A stretch of DNA of 50,528 nt from assembly GCA_030576275.1 (NCBI GenBank), contig JALIBN010000034.1:1-50528 (forward strand), written 5' to 3'. Source of the DNA: Pseudomonadota bacterium (GTDB lineage: Bacteria > Pseudomonadota > Gammaproteobacteria > Nitrosococcales > Methylophagaceae). The notes beneath the pieces are model-generated. The model was not told the origin of the DNA. It saw only the letters and a list, made by a program, of their open reading frames with translations, and did no database searches. This document shows positions 9,112 to 19,302 of this stretch, in pieces (position 1 is the first letter of the stretch; each line of letters opens with the position of its first letter). The position numbers and the translations under genes are program-made.

Positions 9112-11100
9112 ATGACCAACCCACAACGAGCATTATCGGGCACTATATTACTGCCAGTATTTGTCCCTGCCGTGCTCATTACGCTAATGTTGATTCTTGG
9201 AACTCTAAGTAACCCTGAACTCGCAGGCGAGGTCTTTAAAAACGCACTTGCTTGGGTTACTGCAACCTTCGGCTGGTTCTACATGCTTGCCACAGCAATT
9301 TTTTTAATCTTTATCGTTTATGTTGGATTCAGTCGCTGGGGCAATATACGTTTAGGCTCAGATCATGGTGAACCCCAGTATAGTTTTCCTGTGTGGTTTG
9401 CGATGCTGTTTTCCGCAGGTTATGGCATAGCCTTATTATTTTTTGGTGTTTCCGAGCCTGTACTGCATTTCTCGCAACCGCCTAACGCAACGGCAGAAAC
9501 CGTCAATGCTGCGCGTGAAGCAATGCAAATTGCGTATTTCCACTGGGGCCTACATATCTGGGGGATCTACGGGCTGATGGGGTTAGTATTGGCCTACTTT
9601 GCTTTTCGTCATGGATTACCTTTATCCGTGCGTTCAGCGCTATACCCTCTCATCGGCGATCGGATCTATGGCCCTGTTGGTCATGTCATCGATGTATTTG
9701 CGATTTTAGGCACGTTATTTGGTTTGGCGACCACATTAGGTTTATCGGTAACGCAGATTAATGCTGGTCTTCATTACCTCTGGGAAGACATACCGATCAA
9801 TACCACGGTACAAGTTAGCGCAATTGGCTTGATTACGTTAGCGGCTATTGCTTCTGTTGTTGCCGGCATGGATAAAGGCATTAAAAATTTATCCATCTTG
9901 AATATGGTGTTAGCCATATTTTTAATGGCTGTGGTTTTTGTTGTTGGACCTAGTATTCATATCCTTGATGCCTTTGTACAAAACACTGGTGCTTATCTTG
10001 GCAGCATCGTTGAGCGTACTTTTAATTTACAGGCCTATACTCAAAGCGATTGGATCGGAAATTGGACCTTATTTATTTTTGCTTGGACGATTTCTTGGTC
10101 ACCCTTCGTAGGGTTATTTATTGCTAAGATTAGCCGCGGACGTACTATTCGCCAGTTTGTATTTGGCGTGCTAGCTGTTCCCACCCTATTTACCTTCTTG
10201 TGGTTTGCCATTTTCGGCGATACTGCCTTGCACCTGATCATGGATGAAGGTAAACAAGTGTTGATCAGTGAAGTTCAAGCTAACCATGCTGTCGCTTTAT
10301 TTGAGTTTTATGACTTATTACCAGGATCTGTTTTTCTATCAGTTATTACCGTCTTTTTAATTATTACTTTCTTCGTGACGTCATCGGATTCTGGTTCGCT
10401 AGTGGTGGATTCGATCGCATCAGGTGGCGCACATGAAACCCCTATTTGGCAACGCGTTTTTTGGGCATCGTTGGAAGGTGTTATTGCCGCAACCTTATTA
10501 TTGGCAGGTGGTTTAAGCGCGCTTCAAACCATGAGTATTTTGGCTGCTCTGCCATTTGCCATTATCATGTTACTTGCAGTACTAGGCTTGTGGCGAGCCT
10601 TAGTGATTGAAGGGCATCGCGGCGCGACCTTAGATGTTGTCGTAGCAAACTCCGCACGCGGATTTAACAATCAGGGAAGTTGGCGCAAGCGGCTAGATAA
10701 TTTATTTAAATTTCCAGAACAGCCGAAGGTTAAGCATTTTATTGAAGAGGTCGTGATACCTTCCATGAACGATGTACAAAAAGAGTTAGCCGTACATGGC
10801 TGGAAAGCCGAGATCACTACTGAAGAAAATGGCGTAACTTTTCAGCTAGAACGTAATGACGTCGTCGATTTTTACTATCAAGTGCTTGCGACTGAACATG
10901 TTGTACCAGACGCACATACTGGTGACTCAAAAGAAACTAGTCACTGGCAAGCCGATGTATATACACGTAGTGGCTCATTGGGTTATGACCTTTACGGCTG
11001 TAGCCGCGAAGAAGTTATTCGCGACTTAATTGACCAGCTAGAGCAGTACTTTAATTTTATGGATCTCGCGCCGGGACAGCTTCCTTGGAATACGGTGTGA
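9112..11100 (+). CDS. BCCT-family osmolyte transporter (BetT-like)
   Basis: About 662 residues from the ATG at 9112, chosen because AAAAGG lies just upstream and the protein then opens with a normal MTNPQRALSG cytoplasmic tail; a TTG start 48 bases earlier is possible. Twelve hydrophobic segments are followed by a ~120-residue soluble C-terminal domain, as in BetT-type choline carriers. The BCCT signature WTISWSPFVGLFIAKISRGR is present, as is the tryptophan-rich substrate segment. Family members import choline, glycine betaine or related compounds against osmotic stress, driven by protons or sodium. The long C-terminal tail fits a BetT-like osmosensing carrier; the exact substrate is inferred. 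No choline oxidation genes are nearby. Confidence 0.9.
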   Translation: MTNPQRALSGTILLPVFVPAVLITLMLILGTLSNPELAGEVFKNALAWVTATFGWFYMLATAIFLIFIVYVGFSRWGNIRLGSDHGEPQYSFPVWFAMLFSAGYGIALLFFGVSEPVLHFSQPPNATAETVNAAREAMQIAYFHWGLHIWGIYGLMGLVLAYFAFRHGLPLSVRSALYPLIGDRIYGPVGHVIDVFAILGTLFGLATTLGLSVTQINAGLHYLWEDIPINTTVQVSAIGLITLAAIASVVAGMDKGIKNLSILNMVLAIFLMAVVFVVGPSIHILDAFVQNTGAYLGSIVERTFNLQAYTQSDWIGNWTLFIFAWTISWSPFVGLFIAKISRGRTIRQFVFGVLAVPTLFTFLWFAIFGDTALHLIMDEGKQVLISEVQANHAVALFEFYDLLPGSVFLSVITVFLIITFFVTSSDSGSLVVDSIASGGAHETPIWQRVFWASLEGVIAATLLLAGGLSALQTMSILAALPFAIIMLLAVLGLWRALVIEGHRGATLDVVVANSARGFNNQGSWRKRLDNLFKFPEQPKVKHFIEEVVIPSMNDVQKELAVHGWKAEITTEENGVTFQLERNDVVDFYYQVLATEHVVPDAHTGDSKETSHWQADVYTRSGSLGYDLYGCSREEVIRDLIDQLEQYFNFMDLAPGQLPWNTV

Positions 11101-11153
11101 TAAAGAGCGGAAGACTAAGCTGCGTTATTTCATGGATTATTAATAAAGAATAG

Positions 11154-11828
11154 TTATAAATGGCCTGTTTCAGCAAAAGATATCGTTTCGCCATCGCCTA
11201 CAACAATATGATCTAACACCCGAATGTCGACCATTTGTAATGCTGTTTTGAGACGTTCTGTGATGTTGTAATCAGCTTGGCTGGGTTCGGCAATGCCTGA
11301 TGGATGATTGTGAGCAAAGATAACCGCTGCTGCATTGTGAGCCAAAGCTTGTTTGACGACTTCACGCGGGTAGACCGAAGCACCATCAATTGTGCCGCGA
11401 AAGAGTTCGTCGAAGGCAATCATCCGATGTTTGTTATCGAGAAATAAACAGGCAAATACTTCGTAGGGATAGGCACGTAAACGTTGTTGCAGGTATTGTT
11501 TGGTTGTTGCTACATCCGTGAGCGCATCGCCGCGAGTTAAGGTTGATTCCATATGGCGGCGACTCATTTCTAATACCGCTTGTAGTTGGGCATATTTGGC
11601 TGGGCCGAGACCGTGTTGCAGGCAAAATTGTGTTTGATTAGATTCTAATAAGCTACGAAGGCTTCCAAAATTCGCTAGAAGTTGTCGCGCGAGTTCAACC
11701 GCAGAAAGCCCTGTTACCCCCGTTCTTAAGAAAATTGCTAACAGTTCAGCGTCGGATAATATCGATGCGCCATGTTGTAGTAGTTTTTCTCTAGGTCGTT
11801 CATCGGCCGGCCAGTCCTTGATTGCCAT
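11154..11828 (-). CDS. radC: RadC-family JAB-domain protein
   Basis: About 224 residues from the ATG at 11828, preceded by AAGGATAAATAT. A longer reading frame begins 20 residues earlier, but its extra residues do not match the family, which starts with a short basic segment and [12 protein letters not shown]. An N-terminal helix-hairpin-helix-like region ([19 protein letters not shown]) is followed by the JAB/MPN domain with the zinc motif HNHPSG and the downstream SQADYNIT. Once linked to DNA repair, RadC proteins have no settled function; the JAB fold suggests a metallopeptidase-like or nuclease-like activity. It is divergent from miaB over 125 bases. Confidence 0.92.
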   Translation of the reverse strand: MAIKDWPADERPREKLLQHGASILSDAELLAIFLRTGVTGLSAVELARQLLANFGSLRSLLESNQTQFCLQHGLGPAKYAQLQAVLEMSRRHMESTLTRGDALTDVATTKQYLQQRLRAYPYEVFACLFLDNKHRMIAFDELFRGTIDGASVYPREVVKQALAHNAAAVIFAHNHPSGIAEPSQADYNITERLKTALQMVDIRVLDHIVVGDGETISFAETGHL

Positions 11829-11894
11829 ATATTTATCCTTAAATATGAATGCAGAATTTAATATACTGTTTTTAATAAAAACAATCACTTATTT

Positions 11895-11923
11895 TTGAAT
11901 TAAAGTGTTAAAAATAGTATTCT
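11895..11923 (+). promoter_or_regulatory. Candidate sigma-70 promoter for miaB
   Basis: TTGAAT, a 17-base spacer, then TATTCT, placed 30 bases before the miaB start. Spacing is ideal and each box matches at four or more positions. It probably drives the miaB-phoH-ybeY-corC-lnt operon. Seen by eye only. Confidence 0.5.
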
Positions 11924-11953
11924 GTGCAGTCTTTAAACTTATGATTATATTGA

Positions 11954-13294
11954 ATGGCCGGTAAACTTTTTATTAGAACCTTTGGGTGTCAGATGAATGA
12001 GTATGATTCATCAAAAATGGCAGATGTACTTGCGAAATCGCATCAATTAGAAATAACGGATGTCGCAGAAGACGCCGACGTGTTATTGCTTAATACCTGT
12101 TCGATCCGCGAAAAAGCACAAGAAAAGGTGTTTCATCAGCTGGGTCGCTGGAAAAAGTGGAAGGATACTAAGCCTGGCTTGATCATTGGCGTTGGTGGTT
12201 GTGTAGCTAGCCAAGAGGGCGATGCTATTCGCCGTCGTGCGCCGTATGTTGATCTTATCTTTGGCCCTCAGACATTACATCGCTTGCCTGAAATGCTGAC
12301 GGATGTCCGGCAAAGTCATAAACCTCGCATTGATATTTCATTCCCAGAAATTGAAAAGTTCGATAATTTACCAGAAGCAAAAGCAGATGGCCCGACCGCT
12401 TTTGTGTCGATTATGGAAGGTTGTAGTAAATACTGTACTTTCTGTGTTGTGCCATACACTCGTGGTGAAGAAGTCAGTCGACCTGTTGATAAAGTATTGA
12501 GAGAGATCCGCGGTTTAGCTGCGCAAGGTGTGCGTGAAATTAATCTTCTTGGTCAAAATGTGAACGCCTATAGTGGGGAAATTGAAGGTGATGACCCTGC
12601 TGATTTAGCATTATTGATTCATTATGTGGCAGCAATTGATGGTATCGACCGTATTCGTTTCACGACCTCACATCCTGTTGAATTCTCAGACAGTTTAATT
12701 GATGCTTTTGCTGAAGTGCCTGAGCTAGTTAATCATTTACATTTACCTGTGCAGTCAGGTGCCGATCGTATTTTGGCAATGATGAAGCGCGGTCATACCG
12801 TTTTAGAATATAAAGATAAAATTCGTCGTCTACGTGAAGTACGACCAACCATTAGCATGTCGAGCGATTTTATTATTGGTTTTCCTGATGAATCTGATGC
12901 TGATTTTCAGGGCACGATGGATTTGATCAATGACATCGGTTTTGACCATTCATTTAGTTTCATCTATAGCCAACGTCCTGGTACTCCCGCGGCGGCATTT
13001 CTCGACTCTGTGTCTGATGATGTTAAAAAGAATCGTTTGAAAATGGTACAAGAACGTTTACTTGAACTAGAAGCGGGCCATAGCCAAGCGATGCTAGGCT
13101 CAACACAACGTATTTTGGTAGACCAAATAGCAGAACGCGTTGCTGGTGAAATAAAAGGTCGCACTGAAAATAATCGTACGGTTGTTTTTGCAGGTGAGAA
13201 ATCATTGATAGGTAAGTTTGTTGATGTCATTATTACTGAAGCCTATAGCAATTCTTTACGTGGCGAACTACTTGCTGATGGCGTCATCAGTTAA
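11954..13294 (+). CDS. miaB: tRNA-2-methylthio-N6-isopentenyladenosine synthase MiaB
   Basis: A 446-residue radical-SAM methylthiotransferase that adds a methylthio group to isopentenyl-A37 of tRNAs reading U-starting codons. The N-terminal domain carries the three auxiliary-cluster cysteines C12 ([11 protein letters not shown]), C49 (NTCSIREKA) and C83 (GGCVASQEG). The radical-SAM cluster motif follows as C157, C161 and C164 ([11 protein letters not shown]). A TRAM RNA-binding domain closes the protein. Length and motif order match MiaB rather than RimO. It leads the conserved miaB-phoH-ybeY-corC-lnt order; the next start is 21 bases after its stop. Confidence 0.97.
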   Translation: MAGKLFIRTFGCQMNEYDSSKMADVLAKSHQLEITDVAEDADVLLLNTCSIREKAQEKVFHQLGRWKKWKDTKPGLIIGVGGCVASQEGDAIRRRAPYVDLIFGPQTLHRLPEMLTDVRQSHKPRIDISFPEIEKFDNLPEAKADGPTAFVSIMEGCSKYCTFCVVPYTRGEEVSRPVDKVLREIRGLAAQGVREINLLGQNVNAYSGEIEGDDPADLALLIHYVAAIDGIDRIRFTTSHPVEFSDSLIDAFAEVPELVNHLHLPVQSGADRILAMMKRGHTVLEYKDKIRRLREVRPTISMSSDFIIGFPDESDADFQGTMDLINDIGFDHSFSFIYSQRPGTPAAAFLDSVSDDVKKNRLKMVQERLLELEAGHSQAMLGSTQRILVDQIAERVAGEIKGRTENNRTVVFAGEKSLIGKFVDVIITEAYSNSLRGELLADGVIS

Positions 13295-13315
13295 CTCCTT
13301 TAGGAAATCCTATTA

Positions 13316-14299
13316 GTGACAATCTCAGCTCCAGCTCCTTCATTGGATAGTATAAGTTTTGAATTAAGCCCGTCTGATAATCCTCGTTTAGCGAATCTTT
13401 GTGGTCATCTTGATGAGCATTTACGGATGTTGGAACGCGGTTTCGGTGTTGAAATCAATAATCGCGGCAGCAAGTTTCAAATCATTGGTAAAGCAGACGT
13501 TTTATCTAGCGCGCAAGAAGTTATTCATGAGCTTTATGCTGAGACAGCTCAAACAATATTGGTACCAGAACAAGTACATCTTGCCATTCGCGAGACTGGT
13601 GGTGCCGATTCGATTGTGCATGTAGAACAAGATGAAATTGTGATTAAAACCAAACGCGGCTTAATTAAAGCACGTGGTGAAAATCAACAAGATTACCTAC
13701 GTAAAGCGATGACCTATGACATCAACTTTGGAGTCGGACCAGCAGGAACGGGGAAAACGTATTTAGCCGTCGCGTGTGCGGTCGAGGCCCTAGAGCGTGA
13801 TTTTGTACGTCGTATTTTATTGGTTAGACCCGCTGTTGAAGCGGGTGAAAAACTTGGCTTCTTGCCGGGCGATTTAAGTCAGAAAGTCGATCCGTATTTA
13901 CGGCCCTTATATGACGCTTTATATGAAATGTTAGGCTTTGAACGCGTCGCCAAGCTTATTGAGCGTAATGTAATTGAAGTCGCGCCATTAGCGTATATGC
14001 GTGGTCGTACATTGAATGAATCATTCGTTATTTTGGATGAGGCGCAAAATACTACCGCCGAACAGATGAAAATGTTTCTGACACGTTTAGGTTATAACTC
14101 GACAGCGATGATTACCGGTGATATTACTCAAATCGATTTACCAAAATCCCAAAAATCAGGTTTGCGCCACGCGATTGAAGTTTTAAAAGATGTGGAAGGC
14201 ATTGGTTTTACTTTCTTCCAAGCGAAAGATGTGGTTCGTCATGCTTTAGTACAGAAAGTTATTATTGCTTATGAAAAAGCGGAGCGAGCACAGCTGTGA
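13316..14299 (+). CDS. ybeZ: PhoH-like ATPase (YbeZ)
   Basis: A 327-residue PhoH-family protein starting at GTG, with AGGAAAT upstream. Motifs: Walker [12 protein letters not shown] (about residues 141-151), Walker [11 protein letters not shown], and the [24 protein letters not shown] helical segment between them. PhoH proteins are P-loop ATPases tied to RNA metabolism; in many bacteria the gene travels with the endoribonuclease gene ybeY, as here, where the two overlap by four bases (GTGA). The N-terminal ~100 residues include a KH-like segment. The ATPase fold is certain; its cellular role is not settled. Confidence 0.95.
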   Translation: MTISAPAPSLDSISFELSPSDNPRLANLCGHLDEHLRMLERGFGVEINNRGSKFQIIGKADVLSSAQEVIHELYAETAQTILVPEQVHLAIRETGGADSIVHVEQDEIVIKTKRGLIKARGENQQDYLRKAMTYDINFGVGPAGTGKTYLAVACAVEALERDFVRRILLVRPAVEAGEKLGFLPGDLSQKVDPYLRPLYDALYEMLGFERVAKLIERNVIEVAPLAYMRGRTLNESFVILDEAQNTTAEQMKMFLTRLGYNSTAMITGDITQIDLPKSQKSGLRHAIEVLKDVEGIGFTFFQAKDVVRHALVQKVIIAYEKAERAQL

Positions 14300-14763
14300 C
14301 GGTCACCGTTGATCTGCAAATTGCCTATGAAGGTCAGGTGCCAGAACTGGCTCTTTTTCAAAAATGGGCAGAGGTAGCATTGCAGGAAGATATAACAGAA
14401 GACTGCGAACTGAGTATCCGATTGGTTGAGATCGAAGAAAGTGCAGAGTTGAACAAAACGTATCGCGATAAGATTGGCCCGACCAATGTACTGTCTTTTC
14501 CCTTTGACTCGCCGATACCAATGGAGCCAAAATTACTAGGTGACTTGGTAATTTGTGTGCCGGTAGTGGAAAAAGAAGCGTTAGAACAAGCCAAGCACCT
14601 TGAGCATCATTGGGCTCATTTGGTTGTGCATGGCTGTTTGCACTTATTAGGTTATGATCACATTGAAAATGATCAAGCAGAAGAGATGGAAGCTTTTGAG
14701 ATTGAAATTTTGCAAATATTAGCGATAGAGAATCCTTATCAAGATCAAGGAGAAACAGCATGA
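14296..14763 (+). CDS. ybeY: Endoribonuclease YbeY, 16S rRNA maturation factor
   Basis: A 155-residue protein whose zinc-binding motif [17 protein letters not shown] matches the HGxxHLxGYDH signature of YbeY. YbeY is a single-strand endoribonuclease needed for 16S rRNA 3'-end processing and 70S ribosome quality control. The start is GTG and overlaps the phoH-like stop by four bases; its own stop overlaps the next start (ATGA). Translation is therefore probably coupled across phoH-ybeY-corC. TNVLSFPFD, another conserved block, is also present. Confidence 0.96.
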   Translation: MTVTVDLQIAYEGQVPELALFQKWAEVALQEDITEDCELSIRLVEIEESAELNKTYRDKIGPTNVLSFPFDSPIPMEPKLLGDLVICVPVVEKEALEQAKHLEHHWAHLVVHGCLHLLGYDHIENDQAEEMEAFEIEILQILAIENPYQDQGETA

Positions 14764-15629
14764 GTGAAGGACGATCGAGTCGGTCTTTTACTAAGTCACA
14801 ATCGTGGTTAAAGCGACTCAGTAAATGCTTTTGGGAACCAGAAGATCAGGAACAATTGATCGATCTTCTGCGTAGTGCCTCACAGCGCCATATTCTTGAT
14901 GCGGAAGCACTTGCTATCGTTGAAGGTGCTTTGAATGTTTCGCAAATGAAAGCGCGGGATATTATGATTCCACGTTCGCAAGTGGTTATGGTCTCTCGTG
15001 ATGCCTCAGCAGAAGATATGTTGAAGCTGATTACCGATACTGCACATTCACGTTTTCCTGTTATTGATGATGATAGGGATGATGTGATTGGTATTTTGTT
15101 AGCAAAGGATCTGCTGGCCGCAGTAGTCACTGCAGGTAAATTTGACTTTGATCTACGAGAACTTCTGCGACCTGCGGTGTTTATTCCTGAAAGTAAACGC
15201 TTAAATGTGTTGTTACGTGAGTTTCGTGCCCGACGTAATCATATGGCGATTGTGGTTGATGAATACGGTGGTGTTGCCGGCATGGTGACCATAGAAAACG
15301 TACTTGAGCAGATCGTGGGTGAAATTGATGATGAGCATGACGTTGATGATGATGCACCTATCGTACAACGTAGCGATAATACATATGTTATTAAAGCACT
15401 GACAGAAGTTGAAGATTTTAATGAACATTTTGCTGTTTCATGGAGTGATGAGGATTTTGATACTGTCGGCGGTTTTGTTGTAAATCAGTTTGGTCATTTG
15501 CCTGCACGAGATGAGCAAGTTGCGATCGGTGGTTTCGAATTCAAGGTGTTGCGGGCTGATAATCGTCGTGTTCATTTGCTTGAAATGAGAATATTGCCTG
15601 AACCCGAACAGGATACTGATCCCGAATAA
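14760..15629 (+). CDS. corC: CorC/YbeX-type CBS-domain protein
   Basis: A 289-residue cytoplasmic protein with two CBS domains (about residues 70-200; [10 protein letters not shown] and [25 protein letters not shown] are typical) and a C-terminal CorC/HlyC transporter-associated domain ([15 protein letters not shown]). It lacks the DUF21 membrane part of larger relatives. CorC/YbeX has been linked to magnesium/cobalt efflux and, by its position beside ybeY, to ribosome metabolism. The adenosine-binding CBS pair suggests it senses ATP or AMP. It overlaps ybeY by four bases and lnt by one (TAATG). Confidence 0.93.
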   Translation: MSEGRSSRSFTKSQSWLKRLSKCFWEPEDQEQLIDLLRSASQRHILDAEALAIVEGALNVSQMKARDIMIPRSQVVMVSRDASAEDMLKLITDTAHSRFPVIDDDRDDVIGILLAKDLLAAVVTAGKFDFDLRELLRPAVFIPESKRLNVLLREFRARRNHMAIVVDEYGGVAGMVTIENVLEQIVGEIDDEHDVDDDAPIVQRSDNTYVIKALTEVEDFNEHFAVSWSDEDFDTVGGFVVNQFGHLPARDEQVAIGGFEFKVLRADNRRVHLLEMRILPEPEQDTDPE

Positions 15630-17125
15630 TGAGTGCTGTGATGAAGCAAGGTTATTTAACTTGGCGAGGTGATGTCATTGCATTGCTGGCGGGTATGTTA
15701 TTGCCATTATCTTTTTCGCCCTTTCATTATTACCCAATTGCCCTTATAAGTTTGACCTTATTGTTTGTCTCTTGGCAGGGTATATCCTCTAAACAGGCCG
15801 CCCTACGAGGCTTTTTATTTGGCCTAGGATTTTTTGGCGTTGGTGTGTCATGGGTCTATGTTGCCATTCATGATTTTGGCAGTGCCAGTATGCCTTTAGC
15901 TGTGTTACTCACAGCAGTGTTTGTTGCTTTTTTTGCTTCCTATCTGGCATTTGTCGGCTGGGGAATTAAAAAAATTAGTAATGAGACTTTGTCGACGGTT
16001 GATTTTGTCTTGTTACTGCCCGTCGCTTGGCTAGTGTTTGAGTATTTTAAGGGCTGGTTTTTAACCGGCTTTCCTTGGCTTGAAGTTGGCGCAGGTCAAA
16101 TTGATGGTCCCTTAAGTGGTTATACGCCTATTGTTGGTGTTTTGGGCGTGTCGTTATTAACGGCAATCTCTGCAGGGTTGTTAGCCGCTGCATGGCAAGC
16201 AAAACGTGCGTCTTTGTTGATAATCGTAGTGGTGATTTGGACTGCAGGGTATCTCCTGAAGCCTATTTTATGGACGCAACCCGTCGATAAAAAAATTAAA
16301 GTCACTATTATTCAAGGTAATATTCCACAAGAAATCAAGTGGGATCCTGAGCAGTTATATAAAACCTTAGCCTTATATCAAGCAAGAACAGAGCAAAATT
16401 GGGATAGTGACTTGATTGTATGGCCTGAGAATGCAGTGACGGTTTTTTATCATCAAGTGAAATCATTTTATCTTGATCCCCTAGAGAAGCTTGCACGAGA
16501 GAATAAAACCGATATTTTATTGGGCTTGCCCGTACTCAATAAAACCACCGACGAGTATTACAATAGTATGATTGCTTTGGGGGGACAAGAAGGTTTTTAT
16601 TATAAAACTCACTTAGTACCTTTTGGTGATTATGTCCCCTTTGAATGGTTGCGCGGTGTCACTAAGTTTTTTGATTTACCGATGTCGTCTTTTCGTCCCG
16701 GTCCGATATCTAGTGAATTAGTGCATGCTGCCGGCCAAGCAATAGGCCTGTCCATTTGTTATGAAGATACATTTTCAACGGAAGTGCTACGAAGTCTGCC
16801 TAAAGCTAGTTTGTTAGTAAATGCGACTAATAATGCATGGTACGGGAATTCATTTGCACCACACCAGCACTTACAAATATCACAAAATCGGGCATTGGAA
16901 ACGGGCCGACCAACAATACGTGCAACTACCAATGGCGTTTCGGCATTAATAGATTTTAAAGGTGATTTGCAACAACAAACTGAGCAGTTTAAAGAAGCGG
17001 TGTTAACAGGTAATGTGCAACCGCGTCAGGGGGCAACACCCTATGTAATATGGGGGCAAATGCCTCTATGGTTATTCTCACTGTCCATGCTGATGGCGTG
17101 GATGTATTATCGACGCGCTGAGTGA
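15629..17125 (+). CDS. lnt: Apolipoprotein N-acyltransferase Lnt
   Basis: A 498-residue inner-membrane enzyme that N-acylates the terminal cysteine of lipoproteins, the last step of their maturation. About six N-terminal membrane helices are followed by a periplasmic nitrilase-like domain and one C-terminal helix. The catalytic triad can be read as E267 (WPENAVT), K326 (YYKTHLVPFGDYVPFEW) and C377 (SICYEDTF), spaced as in E. coli Lnt. ATG overlaps the corC stop by one base; an in-frame ATG four codons on is an alternative. Last gene of the miaB operon, with trkH only 16 bases behind. Confidence 0.96.
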   Translation: MSAVMKQGYLTWRGDVIALLAGMLLPLSFSPFHYYPIALISLTLLFVSWQGISSKQAALRGFLFGLGFFGVGVSWVYVAIHDFGSASMPLAVLLTAVFVAFFASYLAFVGWGIKKISNETLSTVDFVLLLPVAWLVFEYFKGWFLTGFPWLEVGAGQIDGPLSGYTPIVGVLGVSLLTAISAGLLAAAWQAKRASLLIIVVVIWTAGYLLKPILWTQPVDKKIKVTIIQGNIPQEIKWDPEQLYKTLALYQARTEQNWDSDLIVWPENAVTVFYHQVKSFYLDPLEKLARENKTDILLGLPVLNKTTDEYYNSMIALGGQEGFYYKTHLVPFGDYVPFEWLRGVTKFFDLPMSSFRPGPISSELVHAAGQAIGLSICYEDTFSTEVLRSLPKASLLVNATNNAWYGNSFAPHQHLQISQNRALETGRPTIRATTNGVSALIDFKGDLQQQTEQFKEAVLTGNVQPRQGATPYVIWGQMPLWLFSLSMLMAWMYYRRAE

Positions 17126-17141
17126 ATAGGTAGATGGATTA

Positions 17142-18593
17142 ATGCAGTTTTTAACCATACAACGCATATTAGGCATCTTATTAAGCCTGTTTAGCATCAC
17201 AATGTTGCCGGCGGCAGCTGTCTCTTTATATTACCAAGATGGTTCAGTTAACGCGTTTATGGATGCCTTTGTTTTGTTGTTAGTGACCGGCATTATTTTC
17301 TGGTTGCCAGCAAGAAATCATCGAAAAGAACTTAAAATTCGTGATGGTTTTATCGTTGTTGTGATGTTCTGGATCACCCTGGGGATATCGGGAGCCTTAC
17401 CGTTCTTTTTGACCGAAGTGCCCAAAATGTCATTCACAGATGCCGTATTTGAATCGATGTCGGGCCTTACCACTACTGGGGCTACGGTCTTAACTGGCTT
17501 AGAGACTTTGCCGGAAGCAGTATTATTCTACCGTCAGTTTTTACAATGGCTGGGTGGTATGGGTATTGTGGTTTTAGCGGTAGCTATCTTGCCTTTATTA
17601 GGTGTCGGTGGGATGCAGCTTTATCGTGCCGAAACACCAGGGCCGATGAAAGACTCTAAATTGACGCCCCGTATTACCGAAACAGCAAAAGCCTTATGGT
17701 ATATCTATTTAAGTTTAACGGTTGGCTGTGCCGTGGCATTTTACTTTGCAGGAATGAGTTGGTTTGATGCCGTAGGTCATAGTTTCTCAACGGTAGCTAT
17801 TGGTGGCTTTTCAACCCATGATGCCAGTATGGGCTATTTTAATAGCACTACGATAGAGATGATTACCGTGGTATTTATGCTGTTAGCAGGCATGAATTTT
17901 TCACTGCATTTTTTAGCATGGCGCCATCGATCTATTCGTCATTATTGGGCAGACTCTGAGTTACGTACTTATGTTTGGATTTTAGTCGTCATTTCGATGG
18001 TGGTATCTGGGTATTTGTATTTTACACATACCTATCAAGACCCATGGGTTGCGCTTCATCAAGGAATTTTTCAGACTGTGTCGATAGGGACTACGGCAGG
18101 GTTTACAACGGCTGACTATTCGCTATGGCCCGGTTTTTTACCAATTTTATTATTGATGACGAGCTATATTGGAGGCTGTGCGGGTTCAACGGGTGGCGGA
18201 ATGAAAGTCATTCGAGTGATGTTGTTATTTAAACAGGGCTATCGTGAAGTTTTACGGCTAATTCATCCTAATGCCGTATTTGCTATCAAGGTGAATAATA
18301 AGGCCTTACCTCCTAAAATCGTTGGTGCTGTTTGGGGGTTTCTTGCCATGTATGTTTTTTGTTTTAGCATTATGCATTTGTTTTTAATGGCAACAGGTTT
18401 AGATATTGTGACTTCATTTTCTGCTGTCACTGCGTGTTTGAATAACCTTGGTCCGGGATTAGGCGAAGTTGGTGCTAATTACAGTAGTATTAATTCACCT
18501 GCAAAGTGGGTGCTATGTTTTGCGATGTTATTAGGACGACTTGAGATATTTACTTTGTTAGTGGTCCTTACGCCGGCATTCTGGAGACGTTGA
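17142..18593 (+). CDS. trkH: Trk-type potassium uptake protein TrkH
   Basis: A 483-residue membrane protein, the usual TrkH length, with four pore-loop repeats that form the K+ selectivity filter: SGLTTTGATVL, STVAIGGFST, SIGTTAGFTT and CLNNLGPGLG. It conducts K+ inward together with the cytoplasmic NAD-binding regulator TrkA, which is not in this window. The ATG is 16 bases after lnt and could be cotranscribed with it. Potassium uptake and the BCCT carrier upstream both fit life at raised salinity. Confidence 0.95.
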   Translation: MQFLTIQRILGILLSLFSITMLPAAAVSLYYQDGSVNAFMDAFVLLLVTGIIFWLPARNHRKELKIRDGFIVVVMFWITLGISGALPFFLTEVPKMSFTDAVFESMSGLTTTGATVLTGLETLPEAVLFYRQFLQWLGGMGIVVLAVAILPLLGVGGMQLYRAETPGPMKDSKLTPRITETAKALWYIYLSLTVGCAVAFYFAGMSWFDAVGHSFSTVAIGGFSTHDASMGYFNSTTIEMITVVFMLLAGMNFSLHFLAWRHRSIRHYWADSELRTYVWILVVISMVVSGYLYFTHTYQDPWVALHQGIFQTVSIGTTAGFTTADYSLWPGFLPILLLMTSYIGGCAGSTGGGMKVIRVMLLFKQGYREVLRLIHPNAVFAIKVNNKALPPKIVGAVWGFLAMYVFCFSIMHLFLMATGLDIVTSFSAVTACLNNLGPGLGEVGANYSSINSPAKWVLCFAMLLGRLEIFTLLVVLTPAFWRR

Positions 18594-18595
18594 TC

Positions 18596-19165
18596 ATGAG
18601 CGATATTCAGACTAAATGGGATACTGTCTATAGTAATAAAGAGCATTCACCAACAGCGTCATTGGTGTTAACGCAAAACCAACATTTATTACCGCGAGAA
18701 GGCACCGCTTTGGATTTAGCCTGTGGTCAAGGTGGTAATGCTGTGTTACTAGCAAAAGCAGGGTTGGACGTGTCAGCATGGGATGTATCACCCCTTGTCA
18801 TTAAACAGTTACGGGGTTTTGCTGACATAATTAATATTACAATTAATGCCCAGATACGAGATGTTGTTGAATCGCCTCCTGAACCAAATAGTCTGGATGT
18901 TTTAGTGGTGAGTTTTTTCCTAGACCGTAGCTTATGTAAGCCTTTGTTAGCCGCATTACGTCCAGGGGGGCTATTGTTTTATCAGACCTATTGCCAACAA
19001 AAAGTAGAACAACAAGGCCCTCGCAATGCTGATTTTTTATTGGCGGATAACGAACTATTAAGCTTATTTTCGACAATGAAGGTACGTGTCTATAGAGAAG
19101 AATCTCTATTAGGCGATCATCAGCAAGGTTGGAGAAATCAAGCCCTGTTAGTAGCAGAAAAGTAA
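18596..19165 (+). CDS. Class I SAM-dependent methyltransferase (TehB-like)
   Basis: About 189 residues from the ATG at 18596, two bases after the trkH stop; a TTG two codons earlier lies across that stop. The SAM-binding motif ALDLACGQGGNAVLLAKAG and the following acidic position (VSAWDVSP) define a class I methyltransferase. DVLVVSFFLDRSL and LRPGGLLFYQTY are the usual motifs IV and V. It resembles the small TehB-like group, which methylates tellurite or small molecules, but the substrate cannot be told from sequence. A weak hairpin (19187-19203) follows. Confidence 0.85.
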   Translation: MSDIQTKWDTVYSNKEHSPTASLVLTQNQHLLPREGTALDLACGQGGNAVLLAKAGLDVSAWDVSPLVIKQLRGFADIINITINAQIRDVVESPPEPNSLDVLVVSFFLDRSLCKPLLAALRPGGLLFYQTYCQQKVEQQGPRNADFLLADNELLSLFSTMKVRVYREESLLGDHQQGWRNQALLVAEK

Positions 19166-19302
19166 TTTATGCAAGCAAAGAGGTCCCTATAACTAGGGTC
19201 CCCCTTAGCTGTCTGCGCAATTATTTCTACATTTCATCAACAGAAATATTTTTACTTACGTAGCTAAAAACCTACTTAAATGGCACATCGCTATAGGTTT
19301 GA

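Noticed and set aside
11829-11888. Twenty-residue upstream extension of RadC
   Set aside because: It has no ribosome binding site and is AT-rich non-conserved sequence; the ATG at 11828 has AAGGATAAATAT before it.
14303-14761. 152-codon minus-strand open frame opposite ybeY
   Set aside because: It lies fully inside ybeY, whose zinc motif is intact, and encodes no recognisable fold.
19187-19203. Hairpin after the methyltransferase gene as a terminator
   Set aside because: The stem has a mismatch and is followed by a C run rather than T; too weak to call.
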